64,000 bases of DNA from Acinetobacter brisouisimilis (GCF_000368265.1 NZ_KB851219.1:1058369-1122368); one strand, 5' to 3'. Shown: positions 44,110 through 52,820, numbered from the stretch's first letter. The notes: a model not told the origin generated them from the sequence alone. Numbers and translations: made by a program.

Positions 44110-45088
44110 TAAACGGAGTGTTCCTGAATAATTTTCATCCTCGATCCGACATGTTTTTTGTAGATATCTATTAAGTTACAGTCATCACTAACAATATATT
44201 TATTAGCATTTTCAGCCATTTTTTTATTCATTTCTTTAACAAAGTCAAGAGAAACATAATTTATCTTTTTACTAAACCGATCTGACTTATTAATCATATA
44301 TGCAATTTTGGGAGAAATTGGATAAAAGAAGTCTGCCTCATTTTCTTCTGGAACTCTCACTGTTTTACTGCTAAGTGATTGATGAACATTAATAATAGGA
44401 TGATCAGATGTAATAAACCCTTCCTGAGTTTCATTAATCAGAAGGCAATGATTATCAATGGTTCTACTTATATAAAAACTTGCTCCAATATTCATACCAA
44501 AGACATAACCAATAAACCACCAATTTTTATCAAGTATCATTTTCATTCTATTATTAGAAAAACTAGCTATGATTTTGTTCTTGTGGTTTGATGTCCAAAG
44601 AAATTCATAAATATCATCATATTCTCATTATCATCAAGTATTGTTAAATCTTTATTTTTTAAATACTTAATTATATTATTTACGTGTTTTTCTTGTCCTG
44701 TATATAGGTTTTCTATAGCATTACTTTTCCACGCTTTTAAATGGTCTTCAATTTCATTATTTTTTTTACCACTCTTGTTGTATAGATCTTCAACTGATTG
44801 GATTTTGAGAAAATCACTTAAATAATATTTATGCTGTTTTTGTAGTTCTTTAGATGCTAGATTAGATATCTGAAGAATAATCTCAACATCTTGTTTTTCT
44901 AAATATGTAATTTTATAGAAATCCCGTTCCATAGCAATTCCTCTGACACTATCAAGGCTACTTTTTCCATTACTTGTTGAATACCAAACATCACGATTAT
45001 TTAGCGACCAATTTCTTAGATAGTTTGCCCAAACATAATGCTGGCTTCTCTTACATTCCAAGTGTTTATTAGATCGTGGCTTTATCAT
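44097..45088 (-). pseudogene. DUF4238-like protein split by a frameshift
   Basis: Two adjacent frames read as one protein. 44567-45088 gives the N-terminal half (SQHYVWANYLRNWSL, typical of DUF4238 starts). 44097-44546 gives the C-terminal half, with GFITSDHPIINV. One extra A in the A-run at about 44573-44576 (minus strand ACAAAATCATAG) would join them without a stop. So a single-base deletion, a sequencing error, or less likely programmed frameshifting explains the break. DUF4238 proteins are often mobile or defence-associated; activity is unknown. An accessory gene inside the head region. Confidence 0.65.
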
Positions 45089-45273
45089 TATTCACTCAAT
45101 TTTTTAAATTTTAATAAAAAATATAGTAAGGGTTTTATTGGATGTTTTTTGATATAAACTAATAAATTTATAGCTACTATTTTTTACAAAATTTTATTCT
45201 TGCACATTGTCACGGACAAAGCTAACCTCATTTTGATTCACTTATCAACCCACCACATAATGCAGGAAAACTA

Positions 45274-45483
45274 ATGCAAGCTCCGTGTCCACATTGCGAT
45301 AAAACCCTACCTCTTACCTACCTTAACAAGGTCATGGATGAAATGGCTGGAAATCAACACTTCGCATACAATATTGAACATTCTTGCCCACATTGTCGTA
45401 AAAAAATTATGTTCTCAAAAGAACTTTATACTTACTATATTATTAATAAAAATAATGAAAAAGATGTAATAGGTATGAAGTGA
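45274..45483 (+). CDS. Small zinc-ribbon protein (accessory gene)
   Basis: A 69-residue protein with two CPHC motifs (CPHCDK near the N-terminus and CPHCRKK near 38) that likely bind one zinc ion. The rest is polar. SD AGGAAAA precedes the ATG. It lies on the plus strand between the portal gene and the DUF4238 pseudogene, with a strong palindromic terminator shared with the portal gene. Function unknown; such ribbons often bind nucleic acid or protein partners. Confidence 0.6.
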   Translation: MQAPCPHCDKTLPLTYLNKVMDEMAGNQHFAYNIEHSCPHCRKKIMFSKELYTYYIINKNNEKDVIGMK

Positions 45484-45494
45484 GAATTACTCAT

Positions 45495-45524
45495 CGAATG
45501 AAGCACCTTAAGGTGCTTCATTCG
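45495..45524. terminator. Perfect palindrome at the portal stop
   Basis: Fifteen bases, beginning CGAATGAAGCACC, are followed at once by their exact reverse complement. The palindrome spans the portal stop codon and lies 11 bases after the zinc-ribbon gene stop. It can fold as a long hairpin for both strands and probably ends the convergent transcripts, although T-runs are short. Confidence 0.6.
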
Positions 45525-47766
45525 CAATATTATCACTCGTCCTTTCCGTTTCAATCCCTCGCATCCCTGTACCTGCATGCTGTGGTACTGGTGGATTCAT
45601 TGGACTGGTATTCTCATGCACCTGTGGCATCTGCTGATTAGGTGCAACCTGTGCGTTGGTTGGCGTAGGATAGTTTGGATCATCACCCATTGGATTCGGG
45701 CGTTGATACCCTGCTCCCATCATTACCTCATCTGCAATCGGCGCAATCTGTGGCATTTGAGCGACCTGAGCACCTGCTTGCATTGCAGCGAAAGCTGCTT
45801 GTACACCGATCTGTAATGCACGTGCATCAATTTCCTTAATTTCACTACCCGATTTACGCTCTTTAAGCTCCAGCTCACGCAATTTAATGTCATTACCTGC
45901 ATTGGCCAGTGCTTGTTTAACCGCTTCTTGGATCTGCTGCTGGATCTGTTCAGGTGTCTGTGCTTGGGTTGCCTGTTTAATCGATTCAATGATCTCTCGC
46001 TTGTACGGAATATCAGTAAGCGCCATAAGATAAGGCAATACCGCCGTCTGAATGTTGGCAGGTAATGATTTAGTGACCTCAGATAACGAGTTAAGCTGTT
46101 GTTCCTTAAAGGTACTTGTACTTGGTACGTCATCGAGTACGACTTTCAAACGAATACGCTGTACATCATTCGACACGTATGGATAACCATGCTCGTCCAC
46201 TTCGGGTTTATTGATAATGATCTGGCGTTCATCACGTACTGCATCCCCTTTGATCGTGATTGTATGTGGACGTGTACCAAAATCTTCAACGATCATCGAC
46301 AAAAGCATTTCACCCATGAGTGTTCGACCTTCACGGAAATTATCCATGATCTTCATGAGCGTCTGGTTAGATTGCTCAATCTGCAGCTGCTCTTGCTTGC
46401 CAGAATTAGCATTGCCCTTCTTACCCTGAAAACCAGATGTGATATTGCTGACACGCTCAATAGCCGCTCGGTTGTCATTGAGTAATTGGAAATGCTGCTG
46501 GGATAAATCAAAGTCACGCTTTACTTCAAAACGTGCACCTTGTTGCCGCATGTGCGTATGATCCAACACAATATCAGCATCAGGACGTGCAACTTGACGG
46601 CGTAACTGCTCGTCAGTCATTGCTACAGCGCCTTTGGTACGCTCGACACGGGTAACACTCATGCCCCAACGAAGCTTAGAGATACCGCTATTGATACTGT
46701 CTTGGTTGTACTTCATACGGCGTACAAAACCGTAAGGAATACCAGTGTTATCTTCTTTGAATCCCCAAAACGGTACGTATGGGAAATAATGATGCGAATA
46801 TGGCGATGGACTATCATTCAAACAGTGTGGCCCAAGCCAGTATGAACGCCGTACCTTAGAGATAGTTGCCTGTTCTACTGTAGCCATACCCTGAACAATA
46901 GCTATGGAATGGGCAATATTGTCATCATCGTACTCGACTACACGACCATCTTGGAATTTTAGGACTGGCACATTCACCCAACGGCGATACCAAACCTCGG
47001 CGATATTCATTTCTTTAGATGTTGGGTTATACCAATATTGCTCACTAATGGTATATGAACGTGCTTCAAGCCATGCATTGTTTAGGTTGGTACTCATACC
47101 ACCACCATCCAATAAAGACAGATCTTGCTGCCACCATGAGCCACCATAGCGTCCAACTGTTTCAATCAGTTCCTTATGCATAGGAAATGCTTTGATTAAA
47201 CGCTTAGGATGAACCCAGCGTGTACGGCGTAACCAACGTGCATCGCTCAAATCAGGCTCATTAGCTTTCATATCCCAATGAATCTCGTTACGGCGCACGA
47301 CAACACAACGATATGGAAACTTAAACGGATCTTGCTCGCGCTTCACTTCAACCCAGCCAATTCCACAACCTATCTGCGTATGGAATGCATCACTACAGGC
47401 TTTATCTGCTTTGGACTGCTTCTCAGCCAAGTTAAGTTTGTAGTTCAGTGCATCGGCAACGTCATCACCATCATCACCATTGGCTTTGACACGCCAATCT
47501 GTACGTGTTTGTAGCTCATAACCCTCAACCGACAATAATGCTGGGCCAATCATGTCCTCAATCGCAGGTGGTATGCCAATCTGCTGCATACGCTTGAGCA
47601 ATTCACTATCAAGCTGGTTGCCATCGGCATAATCCATCTCTTTATCAGCAATAGATCGCCAAATCGGTTGCTCTTGGATCTCGTACATAATCTCAGTCAA
47701 CTCATCGACTGTGAGAAGATCCTCAACATCATCCTGATTCTGTGTGCCTTGTTGTTCTTCAATCAT
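45508..47766 (-). CDS. Portal protein, P22 type
   Basis: A 752-residue portal of the P22 family. It starts with an acidic region, then IWRSIADKEMDYADGNQLDSE. A core with GPALLSVEGYELQTRTDW and RNEIHWDMKANEPDLSDARW follows, and a Pro-, Gln- and Met-rich tail with LDDVPSTSTFKEQQLNSL before it. The dodecameric portal would be the DNA entry and exit channel and the TerL docking point. It starts 13 bases after TerL, in the usual order TerS-TerL-portal-scaffold-capsid. Confidence 0.88.
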   Translation of the reverse strand: MIEEQQGTQNQDDVEDLLTVDELTEIMYEIQEQPIWRSIADKEMDYADGNQLDSELLKRMQQIGIPPAIEDMIGPALLSVEGYELQTRTDWRVKANGDDGDDVADALNYKLNLAEKQSKADKACSDAFHTQIGCGIGWVEVKREQDPFKFPYRCVVVRRNEIHWDMKANEPDLSDARWLRRTRWVHPKRLIKAFPMHKELIETVGRYGGSWWQQDLSLLDGGGMSTNLNNAWLEARSYTISEQYWYNPTSKEMNIAEVWYRRWVNVPVLKFQDGRVVEYDDDNIAHSIAIVQGMATVEQATISKVRRSYWLGPHCLNDSPSPYSHHYFPYVPFWGFKEDNTGIPYGFVRRMKYNQDSINSGISKLRWGMSVTRVERTKGAVAMTDEQLRRQVARPDADIVLDHTHMRQQGARFEVKRDFDLSQQHFQLLNDNRAAIERVSNITSGFQGKKGNANSGKQEQLQIEQSNQTLMKIMDNFREGRTLMGEMLLSMIVEDFGTRPHTITIKGDAVRDERQIIINKPEVDEHGYPYVSNDVQRIRLKVVLDDVPSTSTFKEQQLNSLSEVTKSLPANIQTAVLPYLMALTDIPYKREIIESIKQATQAQTPEQIQQQIQEAVKQALANAGNDIKLRELELKERKSGSEIKEIDARALQIGVQAAFAAMQAGAQVAQMPQIAPIADEVMMGAGYQRPNPMGDDPNYPTPTNAQVAPNQQMPQVHENTSPMNPPVPQHAGTGMRGIETERTSDNIANEAP

Positions 47767-47779
47767 GCTAAAAATCTCT

Positions 47780-49456
47780 CTACATACAACGCCAGTCAGT
47801 AGGTGGTGCTTCTACATAACCGTGCTGGTTGGTTTGGTTGCTGCTATTTGTACTTTGGTCATAAGGATTTTGGCTAGCCGTATAGACGTAATCACCTAAC
47901 ATGCCTGCTTCTTTGGCTTGTGCATGCTGTCGTAAAGCATCTGCACCCTCAGAACAACCATTGGCTTTATTGGGTTGGTCAATAAAGCGTTTTTCTGATT
48001 TAGAAAATTTCTTTTGATAGCCTTCTATACGCTTAATACCTAAGTCACATCGCTTTTCATCAAACCAGTAGTTTTTCATGCACTTGCGAGTTAATTGAAT
48101 GCCTGTATTCAGCAATGTGATACGCGGCACTACAACAAATGTGTGACCAGGTAATAATTCTTCTAATTGCTCACGGATAGACTTATTGAAGTCACCTAGT
48201 CGCTTATGATCTGCATCATGTGGTAAGAAATGAGTATTGTAGATATAAGGCTTACTCTTGATCAGGTCTGCGTAATATCTTAAATCTTGACCATGTGCTT
48301 CATCGCAATCAATAAACCGATCCTGTTGATTCATCATTTGATGATGCCAAATAAAACAACCGTCACTATTTCCAATATCCCAAAAGGTGTTTACTGGTAT
48401 ATCTAGGACTTCAACAGCACACACGCCACCACGCTTTCTTAGTTTCAACATATCTTTGGCATAGTAGTTGCCGTCTTTGGCAACTTGGAATGCTTCTTCA
48501 GGAAATGATGGATATTCCTGCCACATTTTTGATTGATCTGCTTTTAGATCGTTATCGCGAGTAATGACGTACCAAGCACGTTGATCGGGATCAATATGCA
48601 TCTCGATACCCATCTCTTGCTTAATTTTTTCCTCTATTTCATCAAAATACTCATGATCTTCATGTGAAATATTAATGCTGGATGCATCAAGACGATATTT
48701 GGGTTCTTGCCACCAAGCATAGAAATGGAAACGATAGTCTTTCGGGCCGAGTTTCTTGCGTATTGAGTAGTTTGCTTGTGCAATTTGAACCATCTGATAG
48801 AACGAACCATTACGTCCTTCCGCCGTTGATTCGATAACAAGCACACCATTGGTTGGTACAGTAGGTATAGAACCTGTAATAACCTCATCATCTTTATTTG
48901 GATCAATGGCACAAATCTTACCAAACTCAGAAATATGCAGACGGTGAATGGTACCTGAACGAAATGATGTTGCTACACGAATGGTTGAGCCATTATGTGC
49001 AAACTCGATCTCTGATTTATTGCAGGTTTTAAGTGGAAAACGCTCACGAATTTCAGGCGGTAGATTGTCGTACGCAAATTTGATCTTATCTTTAAAGATG
49101 CTATATACGGTTGGAAGATCCTGAGCGATGATGCCGCAATTCTGATTGGCATTAAATAAAGCATGATCGAGCCAAAGTACACAGATCAATGTGGTAAAGC
49201 CAAGCTGCCGCGCTTTCAGAATAATATTGCGGTACCACAACCGATCCAAGAATCGAATCTGTGCATCATTCGGCTTAAATGGTAATTCAAACGTATCTGC
49301 TTCTTGCAGTACGCCATATTCATCACGAAAGTCATCACCTTTAATTTTGATCTTATATAAGCAACCGCTGAAAATACGCCATATTGGATCAGCCAGACAG
49401 CGTTCCAGTTCTTGAGCATTGGATGGTAAAGGTTTGAGGTCTGTATTATGAATCAC
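47780..49456 (-). CDS. Terminase large subunit
   Basis: A 558-residue DNA-packaging ATPase/nuclease. The Walker A-type KARQLGFTT (81-89) and Walker B LHISEFGK with catalytic Glu (about 177) are visible, followed by the coupling segment VIESTAEGRNG. The C-terminal nuclease domain has NTFWDIGNSDG with a likely metal-binding Asp. Start is GTG at 49456 with GAGG upstream. It would cut concatemers and pump DNA through the portal. Packaging mode (headful or cos) is not resolved, but P22-type partners favour headful. Confidence 0.9.
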   Translation of the reverse strand: MIHNTDLKPLPSNAQELERCLADPIWRIFSGCLYKIKIKGDDFRDEYGVLQEADTFELPFKPNDAQIRFLDRLWYRNIILKARQLGFTTLICVLWLDHALFNANQNCGIIAQDLPTVYSIFKDKIKFAYDNLPPEIRERFPLKTCNKSEIEFAHNGSTIRVATSFRSGTIHRLHISEFGKICAIDPNKDDEVITGSIPTVPTNGVLVIESTAEGRNGSFYQMVQIAQANYSIRKKLGPKDYRFHFYAWWQEPKYRLDASSINISHEDHEYFDEIEEKIKQEMGIEMHIDPDQRAWYVITRDNDLKADQSKMWQEYPSFPEEAFQVAKDGNYYAKDMLKLRKRGGVCAVEVLDIPVNTFWDIGNSDGCFIWHHQMMNQQDRFIDCDEAHGQDLRYYADLIKSKPYIYNTHFLPHDADHKRLGDFNKSIREQLEELLPGHTFVVVPRITLLNTGIQLTRKCMKNYWFDEKRCDLGIKRIEGYQKKFSKSEKRFIDQPNKANGCSEGADALRQHAQAKEAGMLGDYVYTASQNPYDQSTNSSNQTNQHGYVEAPPTDWRCM

Positions 49457-49558
49457 GCCATTTCACCTCAGTTTGTGCAAAACATAGGCAAAATAGGCAT
49501 GTGTACGTGCATGAAATTATTTTGAGCAAGGTAATCCATCAGATTGACGTACATGTGC

Positions 49559-50218
49559 TTAATTCTCATAGTCTTTATCCTCCGCAACAGGTGAAAATGC
49601 AGAGTTATTACCTTGAGCAATACGGTTAAGTAGTGATTGAAGCGGATCGACTGTAGTATTTTCTTTATCGTCTAATCCAAATGCCTGACGTTCTAACGCA
49701 ATTAGATTTCTAAGCGTATCGCTCAGATCCTTCATAGATTTAACGCGACCAGGTAATGAAATGATCTTGTGGTAAATATCGTTGAGCTTATCCTGACCTT
49801 TCTCATCTTCACTGCGCATCAGGTCGCCTAATGCTTCAAGTAGCTCTACATTCGCAACACCAACTTGATGTTCAAGCTCATCAAATAACTGCATGGCAAT
49901 TGAGCGTGAACGCTGGATGTCTTTACGCTGAGAGAGTCTTACAGCAGCTTGTTGATGTGCATTTGCATCAATCGTTTCTTTTTCTGAAATAGCGGTTTGG
50001 GTGCGTACTTCACTGCGTACCAAATCTTTGCGTACCAAATCTTCCGCTTTTGCATTAATTTTTGCGGATAAATCACGGGACCAATCATCGCGCTTAGCTC
50101 GCTTACGAATTGCACCATCGCTAATCTCATGCTCGGCTGCAATTTCGCGCAAAGACTTTACACCAGCCCGATAATCAAGCTCGATTTTTTCCCAATCAAT
50201 TACTTTCTTTTCTGACAT
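49559..50218 (-). CDS. Terminase small subunit
   Basis: A protein of about 219 residues with an N-terminal helix-turn-helix (VKSLREIAAEHEISDGAIRKRAKRDDWSR divided over two helices, residues 15-47). This is the standard layout of phage small terminases that recognise the packaging site. A coiled helical region and an acidic tail follow. ATG 50218 is preferred; a GTG lies two codons upstream. The start codon lies in an inverted repeat and GAGG lies in its loop. A decayed copy of its 5' end is found at 52131-52249. Confidence 0.85.
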   Translation of the reverse strand: MSEKKVIDWEKIELDYRAGVKSLREIAAEHEISDGAIRKRAKRDDWSRDLSAKINAKAEDLVRKDLVRSEVRTQTAISEKETIDANAHQQAAVRLSQRKDIQRSRSIAMQLFDELEHQVGVANVELLEALGDLMRSEDEKGQDKLNDIYHKIISLPGRVKSMKDLSDTLRNLIALERQAFGLDDKENTTVDPLQSLLNRIAQGNNSAFSPVAEDKDYEN

Positions 50219-50252
50219 GATCACTAAACCTCATTTGGGCTTAATGATCATG
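50216..50252 (-). promoter_or_regulatory. Start-codon hairpin of TerS
   Basis: On the minus strand CATGATCA and TGATCATG form an eight-base-pair stem around a 21-base loop. The loop carries the Shine-Dalgarno GAGG; the start ATG is in the downstream arm. Same design as at the giant gene and the 682-residue gene. Confidence 0.5.
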
Positions 50253-50273
50253 GATTTATGGCACGGCGGTCAC

Positions 50274-50289
50274 GCCTTAGAGGGGGTAT
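50274..50289 (-). promoter_or_regulatory. Late-region motif, copy g
   Basis: Plus strand GCCTTAGAGGGGGTAT, preceded by GGTCAC, 56 bases upstream of TerS. The TerS start hairpin begins 22 bases downstream. It is part of the duplicated segment. Confidence 0.55.
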
Positions 50290-50385
50290 TCATTGCTTGA
50301 TACAATCAATAATTTATATCAATATAATTTTTATACTTTCAAAGTAAACCAATCTAATTAAAATTTTGTATAAAAGGAAAATTCT

Positions 50386-50754
50386 ATGTTTGTAATAACT
50401 CAACAAATAGTCCAACAAACTGCAGATTATCTAAAACAGCACTTAGCTATAAATAATCCTTATTATACAGTTTCATATAAAAAAATAGTTGAGGACCTCC
50501 AATTACCTGAATTGGATGGTAATTGGAGCAATCATCCACTATGTAAAATATTTGATCAATTAGATCAATTAGATGCTAAATTAAGTCGCCCATTACGTAC
50601 ATCTATTGTTATAAATAAATCAACAGGAAAACCTGGACCAGGATTCTTTAAGGCTCTTGGTGAATATACAAAAAAATCCATTCCCAAAGATGATATAAAG
50701 CAACTAGAGCTTTGGGCGGACCAGCTTGAGCAAGCTAAAAAATATAATTATTAA
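50386..50754 (+). CDS. Hypothetical accessory protein
   Basis: A 122-residue soluble protein with no signal peptide and no family that I recognise. It has a helical N-terminus (QQIVQQTADYLKQHLA) and a middle DAKLSRPLRTSIVINKSTGKPG that looks like a nucleic-acid or nucleotide-binding loop, but this is only an impression. SD AAAGGAAAA precedes the ATG. It lies on the plus strand directly behind TerS and is closed by a strong terminator. Probably expressed from the lysogen. Confidence 0.6.
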   Translation: MFVITQQIVQQTADYLKQHLAINNPYYTVSYKKIVEDLQLPELDGNWSNHPLCKIFDQLDQLDAKLSRPLRTSIVINKSTGKPGPGFFKALGEYTKKSIPKDDIKQLELWADQLEQAKKYNY

Positions 50755-50762
50755 TACTTTAA

Positions 50763-50797
50763 AACGCACCTCTATATTATAAATTATAGAGGTGCAT
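50763..50797. terminator. Bidirectional terminator
   Basis: The stem GCACCTCTATA/TATAGAGGTGC with an eight-base loop lies 10 bases after the 122-residue gene and before the regulator remnant on the other strand. Confidence 0.75.
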
Positions 50798-50800
50798 TGG

Positions 50801-50893
50801 TTACAACAATTCCCCTTGCTTCCCACTACCCACCAAATCCTCAACCTTCCGTGATAACTTTCGCACCTGACCTGACACCTTACTTACTCCGTC
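50801..50893 (-). pseudogene. Remnant of a late-regulator C-terminus
   Basis: The minus strand reads KVSGQVRKLSRKVEDLV then GSGKQGELL and a stop. This clearly matches the C-terminus of the intact winged-helix protein at 52821-53291 (VTNQVRKLNRQVSDFLDVG, then KQGELL). A TGA just upstream and further stops show that the rest is lost. It is the 3' scar of a second copy of that gene, and with the TerS scar at 52131 it shows that this stretch is a duplicated module. Confidence 0.75.
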
Positions 50894-51023
50894 TCAATCA
50901 CGCTGGTTGCAGTTTAATTAACTACATCAGTGCGTTAAATGATGTCGCGCTAATGCAAAACCACCTTTATTTTGGATAAGTAATAAGCAAGATTATAAAC
51001 TCCTAAATTAAAGAGGGTCTTCT

Positions 51024-51326
51024 ATGGATTTAATAATCAGATTTTTTGATTGGGCATCTAACTGCTTCTTAAGCGGAAAGGCACAGGCATTAGGCATTGC
51101 TTTGATTGGTGTCTTATTATCATTTGTTTTTCTTAAACTTGCTCCAATTATCATAAAAGGAGTTATTTTCCTCTATCCAGATGTTGGTCAATACTTAGAA
51201 GAACATTTTACTGGGTTCCAAATTGGTCTTTTTGCTGCTTATATGACGCCTACTCTAATCTGTGCATATATTGCATTTAAACAGTTCCAATATATTTATT
51301 ACAAAGAAAGCTGCCGCGGCTTCTAG
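51024..51326 (+). CDS. Hypothetical membrane protein (accessory gene)
   Basis: A 100-residue protein with three likely membrane segments (about 21-38, 42-52 as a shorter one, and 67-88). It has an amphipathic N-terminal helix and ends in a cysteine-containing tail. SD AGAGGG precedes the ATG, and a terminator follows. No family recognised. Small membrane proteins in prophage accessory loci can act in superinfection exclusion; here this is only contextual. Confidence 0.55.
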   Translation: MDLIIRFFDWASNCFLSGKAQALGIALIGVLLSFVFLKLAPIIIKGVIFLYPDVGQYLEEHFTGFQIGLFAAYMTPTLICAYIAFKQFQYIYYKESCRGF

Positions 51327-51331
51327 ACTTC

Positions 51332-51359
51332 AAGCCCTTTCTTCAAAAAGGGCTTTTCT
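51332..51359 (+). terminator. Terminator
   Basis: The stem AAGCCCTTT/AAAGGGCTT with a short loop is followed by TTCTC. It is five bases after the membrane-protein gene. Confidence 0.7.
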
Positions 51360-51465
51360 CATATAAGTAGCAAATTCATTAGCATCAAACAGATAACACA
51401 AAGCTTCATTATTCTATTTGGTAATTAAACGTGTTATAAAACCCTTGTTTCTATGGGGATTTATA

Positions 51466-51744
51466 ATGAAAAAAGTATTTACATGTTTCGCACTATCAAT
51501 TCTTTCAATTACTTGTTTTGCAAAAGGTGGTGGCTCATCCCATTACTCGTCGTCAAGAATGACGGGGTCAGGTTACACCAACCCATCTCATACAAGAGTT
51601 TCAGGGTACACTAAAAAGAATGGGACTTATGTTGCGTCATATGAAAAGTCACATAATAACTCAACTCAATTAGATAACTTCGATACAAAAGGCAATGTAA
51701 ACCCTTATACAGGTAAGGATGGAACTAAATATGCATCCAAATAA
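51466..51744 (+). CDS. Secreted small protein, Ser/Gly-rich
   Basis: A 92-residue protein from ATG 51466 (SD GGGGAT) with a signal peptide MKKVFTCFALSILSITCFA. The mature chain is SHYSSSRMTGSGYTNP, then VSGYTKKNGTYVASYEKS, ending GNVNPYTGKDGT. The YxxxxGNVNPYTGKxGT ending and VSGYTKKNGTYV are characteristic of a group of small phage or plasmid-borne exported proteins, whose role is unknown to me. The longer frame upstream to 51418 lacks a good ribosome site. Confidence 0.65.
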   Translation: MKKVFTCFALSILSITCFAKGGGSSHYSSSRMTGSGYTNPSHTRVSGYTKKNGTYVASYEKSHNNSTQLDNFDTKGNVNPYTGKDGTKYASK

Positions 51745-51748
51745 ATAA

Positions 51749-51770
51749 AAGCGCCATAAGGCGCTTTTTT
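51749..51770. terminator. Bidirectional terminator
   Basis: The stem AAGCGCC/GGCGCTT with a four-base loop is followed by TTTT on the plus strand and preceded by an A-rich stretch. It lies between the convergent secreted-protein and lipoprotein genes. Confidence 0.8.
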
Positions 51771-51996
51771 ATGGTTTATAGTCCCATAGAGATCCATTCT
51801 CACCACAATTACGTTCAAGACCATTCATTATGTCTTCAGTAGAATATTTCTTATTCCGCCAATCATTTATACTTACTTGTACGTAAGCTCTACAATTTGC
51901 AGGTAACCCAGATTCCTTACCATAAATAGGTTTGCTGTTATTATCTTTAGCACATCCTAATAAAGCGAAGCAAAAAACAAGGATAAATAAGCGCAT
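51769..51996 (-). CDS. Small lipoprotein (accessory gene)
   Basis: A 75-residue protein with a type II signal peptide and lipobox LLGC (Cys 15). The mature part has two more cysteines (PANCRAYVQVSINDW, then LERNCGENGS) that may form a disulfide. It is convergent with the secreted Ser/Gly-rich protein. No family recognised. Prophage lipoproteins of this size sometimes block superinfecting phages at the envelope; nothing in the sequence proves it. Confidence 0.6.
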   Translation of the reverse strand: MRLFILVFCFALLGCAKDNNSKPIYGKESGLPANCRAYVQVSINDWRNKKYSTEDIMNGLERNCGENGSLWDYKP

Positions 51997-52130
51997 AACT
52001 TCCTCTTTTAAATTATTAATATTCTGAGAATTTCACCCCACTATACCACGTAAAAAATTAAAATATGGAAACACTCAAACAACGCCAGTCCTGAAAACCA
52101 GCTGTCAGATACAAGCAAAGACTTCATATT

Positions 52131-52249
52131 CAAGCTCGATTTTTCAAATCAATTACTTTCTTTTCTGACATGATCACTAACACTAAACCCCATTTGGGCT
52201 TAATAATCATTAATTTATGGGATGGCGATCATGCATTAGAGGGGTATTG
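52131..52249. repeat. Degraded copy of the TerS 5' region
   Basis: Closely similar to 50178-50290, with small insertions and deletions, including the first TerS codons, the leader and late motif h. The TerS reading frame is not continued beyond the repeat, so this is a scar. It marks the right border of the accessory genes. Confidence 0.85.
52233..52248 (-). promoter_or_regulatory. Late-region motif, copy h (in the scar)
   Basis: Plus strand GCATTAGAGGGGTATT, one base short in the G-run and with a C-to-A change compared with copy g. Probably decaying because it no longer serves a gene. Confidence 0.4.
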
Positions 52250-52294
52250 ATATTTTTATGGTTGTTGGGTAGTTTGAGGTTTTAGGGGATATTT

Positions 52295-52618
52295 ATGAAA
52301 ACTAAATTTATAACACTTATATTATGTATTCTATTTTCCACTCCAGCCTTAGCAGATAGAACTGTATTTTGTGAAAGTATGGCTAAAATGGGATTGAAAT
52401 ATATATCGGATAGACAAGATGGAAAATTTCTTTCTAATGTGATTAGCGATATTAAATCTATCAATACCGAACATGACAAATTATCTTATGACATTGAAAA
52501 TGCAGCTATTGAGATGGCTGAACGTGCATACGAATACCCGATGTACAGTGATAAAGATCAACAAACTCGGATTAAAGTTAAATTTATGAACGAAGTTTAT
52601 AATGAATGCTTGAATTAA
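52295..52618 (+). CDS. Hypothetical secreted protein
   Basis: A 107-residue protein with a Sec signal peptide (cleavage after TPALA) and a short helical mature domain with two cysteines (VFCESMAKMG and YNECLN), likely a periplasmic disulfide-linked fold. SD AGGGGAT precedes the ATG. It lies on the plus strand between the TerS scar and the winged-helix gene, the same relative place as the 122-residue gene in the other copy of the module. Function unknown. Confidence 0.6.
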   Translation: MKTKFITLILCILFSTPALADRTVFCESMAKMGLKYISDRQDGKFLSNVISDIKSINTEHDKLSYDIENAAIEMAERAYEYPMYSDKDQQTRIKVKFMNEVYNECLN

Positions 52619-52629
52619 AAAACTAATTA

Positions 52630-52660
52630 AAAAAATAGCCACCTTTCGGTGGCTTCTCTT
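52630..52660. terminator. Terminator between accessory gene and regulator
   Basis: The stem GCCACC/GGTGGC with a four-base loop has a run of seven T on the minus-strand side and TTCTCTT on the plus side, so it can act in both directions. Confidence 0.75.
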
Positions 52661-52820
52661 AATTAATCTTCACAATTAAACTAGTTTGGTTTCACATCAA
52701 ACTACTAACCATTTGCAAAGGCAACAGTTCTGCAATTTCGATCAATAGTCAGTTCACCTAACTTATTTTTAAAATCAAACTGCCATGCAATTTTTCTTGC
52801 CATTTCATGATTGCTCACAA

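Larger units (their letters stand above)
50178..50290. repeat. TerS 5' region, intact copy of a direct repeat
   Basis: This segment (first codons of TerS, leader and late motif g) has a clear degraded duplicate at 52131-52249. The shared stretch includes CAATTACTTTCTTTTCTGAC and CATTTGGGCTTAAT. The two copies flank the accessory genes 50386-51996. Confidence 0.85.
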
